The notes beneath the pieces are model-generated. The model saw only the letters and a program-made list of their open reading frames with translations, searched no databases and was not told the DNA's origin. Made by a program: the position numbers and the translations under genes. From Anaerolineales bacterium (lineage in GTDB: Bacteria > Chloroflexota > Anaerolineae > Promineifilales > Promineifilaceae), in contig JAGQGA010000412.1 of NCBI GenBank assembly GCA_020432595.1, positions 1 to 5,292 on the forward strand: 5,292 bases of DNA. Reading direction: 5' to 3'. This document shows, piece by piece, positions 4,587-5,292 of the stretch (position 1 is the stretch's first letter; every line of letters begins with the position of its first letter).

Positions 4587-5292
4587 TTACCGCAAACCCG
4601 TTAATTGCCGGGCAATAACCATGCGCTGAATTTCGCTGGTGCCCTCGTAAATTTCGGTAATTTTGGCATCGCGGAAATACCGCTCCAGCGGCATCTCCTT
4701 GCTGTAGCCCATTCCCCCGTGAATTTGAATGGCCTGGGTCGTAACCCACATCGCAGTTTCGCTGGCGAACAGTTTTGCCATGCTGGCCTCTAGCGAATAG
4801 CGACCACCCGTTTGGGCTGCTTCGCGCTTGGCCAGGGCGGCCTGGTAGATAAGCAGACGACTGGCTTCAACGCGGCATTTCATGTCGGCTAGCTTTTGCT
4901 GAATCATCTGAAACTGCCCGATTTTTTGCCCAAACGCTTCCCGTTCGATGGCGTATTGAATGCTGGCTTCCATGGCGGCCTCAGCAATGCCTAGCGCCTG
5001 GGCAGCAATGCCAATGCGCCCGGCATCCAACACCGTCATGGCGATTTTGAACCCTTCCCCTTCCTGCCCCAGCCGGTTTACCACCGGGCATTGGTAATTA
5101 TCAAAGATGATTTCGCTGGTGGCGCTGGCGCGAATGCCAAGCTTGGGTTCGGTTTTGCCGCGCTCAAAGCCGGGTTTGTCGGTGTCAATGAGAAAGGCGG
5201 TGACGCCGTTGTGCTTGCGTTCGGGATGGGTCATGGTGAAGAGGACGATGTGGTCGGCGTAGGGGGCAGAGGTGACCCAGGATTTACGGCCG
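4587..5292 (-). CDS. Acyl-CoA dehydrogenase, C-terminal two thirds (5' end beyond window)
   Basis: The frame is open on the - strand from the window edge to the TAA at 4587-4589. About 234 of an expected 380 residues are visible, so the N-terminal helical domain is missing. Read from the edge it begins GRKSWVTSAPYADH, the FAD-contacting start of the middle beta domain, and continues with GVTAFLIDTDKPGF and KLGIRASATSEIIFDN. The C-terminal domain has GRIGIAAQALGIAEAAM, FGQKIGQFQMIQQKLADM, IHGGMGYSKEMPLERYFRDAKI and ITEIYEGTSEIQR. The catalytic base Glu is the one in YEGT, encoded at 4644-4646. This pattern fits the short-chain/butyryl-CoA dehydrogenase group, which oxidises acyl-CoA to enoyl-CoA and passes electrons to ETF. 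Chain-length preference cannot be fixed without the N-terminus. The ATG whose complement lies at 5232-5234 is internal, not the start. Convergent with yggT. Confidence 0.95.
   Translation of the reverse strand, partial: GRKSWVTSAPYADHIVLFTMTHPERKHNGVTAFLIDTDKPGFERGKTEPKLGIRASATSEIIFDNYQCPVVNRLGQEGEGFKIAMTVLDAGRIGIAAQALGIAEAAMEASIQYAIEREAFGQKIGQFQMIQQKLADMKCRVEASRLLIYQAALAKREAAQTGGRYSLEASMAKLFASETAMWVTTQAIQIHGGMGYSKEMPLERYFRDAKITEIYEGTSEIQRMVIARQLTGLR

Overview
The window (5,292 bp, moderately GC-rich, densely coding) looks like ordinary chromosomal housekeeping DNA from a bacterium, most plausibly a member of the Chloroflexota (Anaerolineae/Caldilineae-like). That placement is an inference. 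It rests on the Thr/Pro-rich lipoprotein linker, the style of the C-terminal tail of a large membrane glycosyltransferase-like protein, the long-form RmlA and the mosaic of unrelated housekeeping genes. A 16S gene or a protein search would be needed to confirm it. No mobile element, CRISPR array, tRNA, rRNA or defence system is visible.

Layout, left to right on the + strand: the C-terminal tail of a probable polytopic membrane protein (1-263, 5' end outside the window); a 159-bp spacer with a possible promoter and a roughly 10-bp periodic CCTCTGTG repeat; rmlA, a long-form glucose-1-phosphate thymidylyltransferase (423-1490); a 73-bp spacer made almost wholly of inverted heptamer repeats; dtd, D-aminoacyl-tRNA deacylase (1564-2010); a 68-bp spacer with a weak promoter candidate; a secreted lipoprotein with a sorbosone/glucose-dehydrogenase-like beta-propeller (2079-3428); the PLP homeostasis gene yggS (3434-4165), only 5 bp further on; and yggT (4202-4465), a two-helix membrane protein. 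A 121-bp convergent spacer holds a long nested hairpin. It is followed on the - strand by the C-terminal two thirds of an acyl-CoA dehydrogenase (4587-5292, 5' end outside the window). There is no gene-free stretch longer than 300 bp.

Functional links are modest. The lipoprotein, yggS and yggT probably form a short operon, and yggS-yggT is a common bacterial pairing. rmlA supplies activated sugar for cell-surface glycans, which could suit the upstream membrane protein. dtd is a stand-alone translation quality-control gene. The acyl-CoA dehydrogenase belongs to a separate, oppositely transcribed unit for fatty acid or amino acid catabolism.

The most notable signal is at DNA level. A 10-bp perfect palindrome, AACGGCCGTT, occurs 7 times exactly, and its 8-bp core occurs 9 times. 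Every copy is inside a coding region, and the copies fall in all three reading frames. This resembles the highly iterated palindrome (HIP1) phenomenon of cyanobacteria, with a different sequence. Separately, three of the intergenic spacers carry short-unit repeats, two of them built from inverted 7-nt units.
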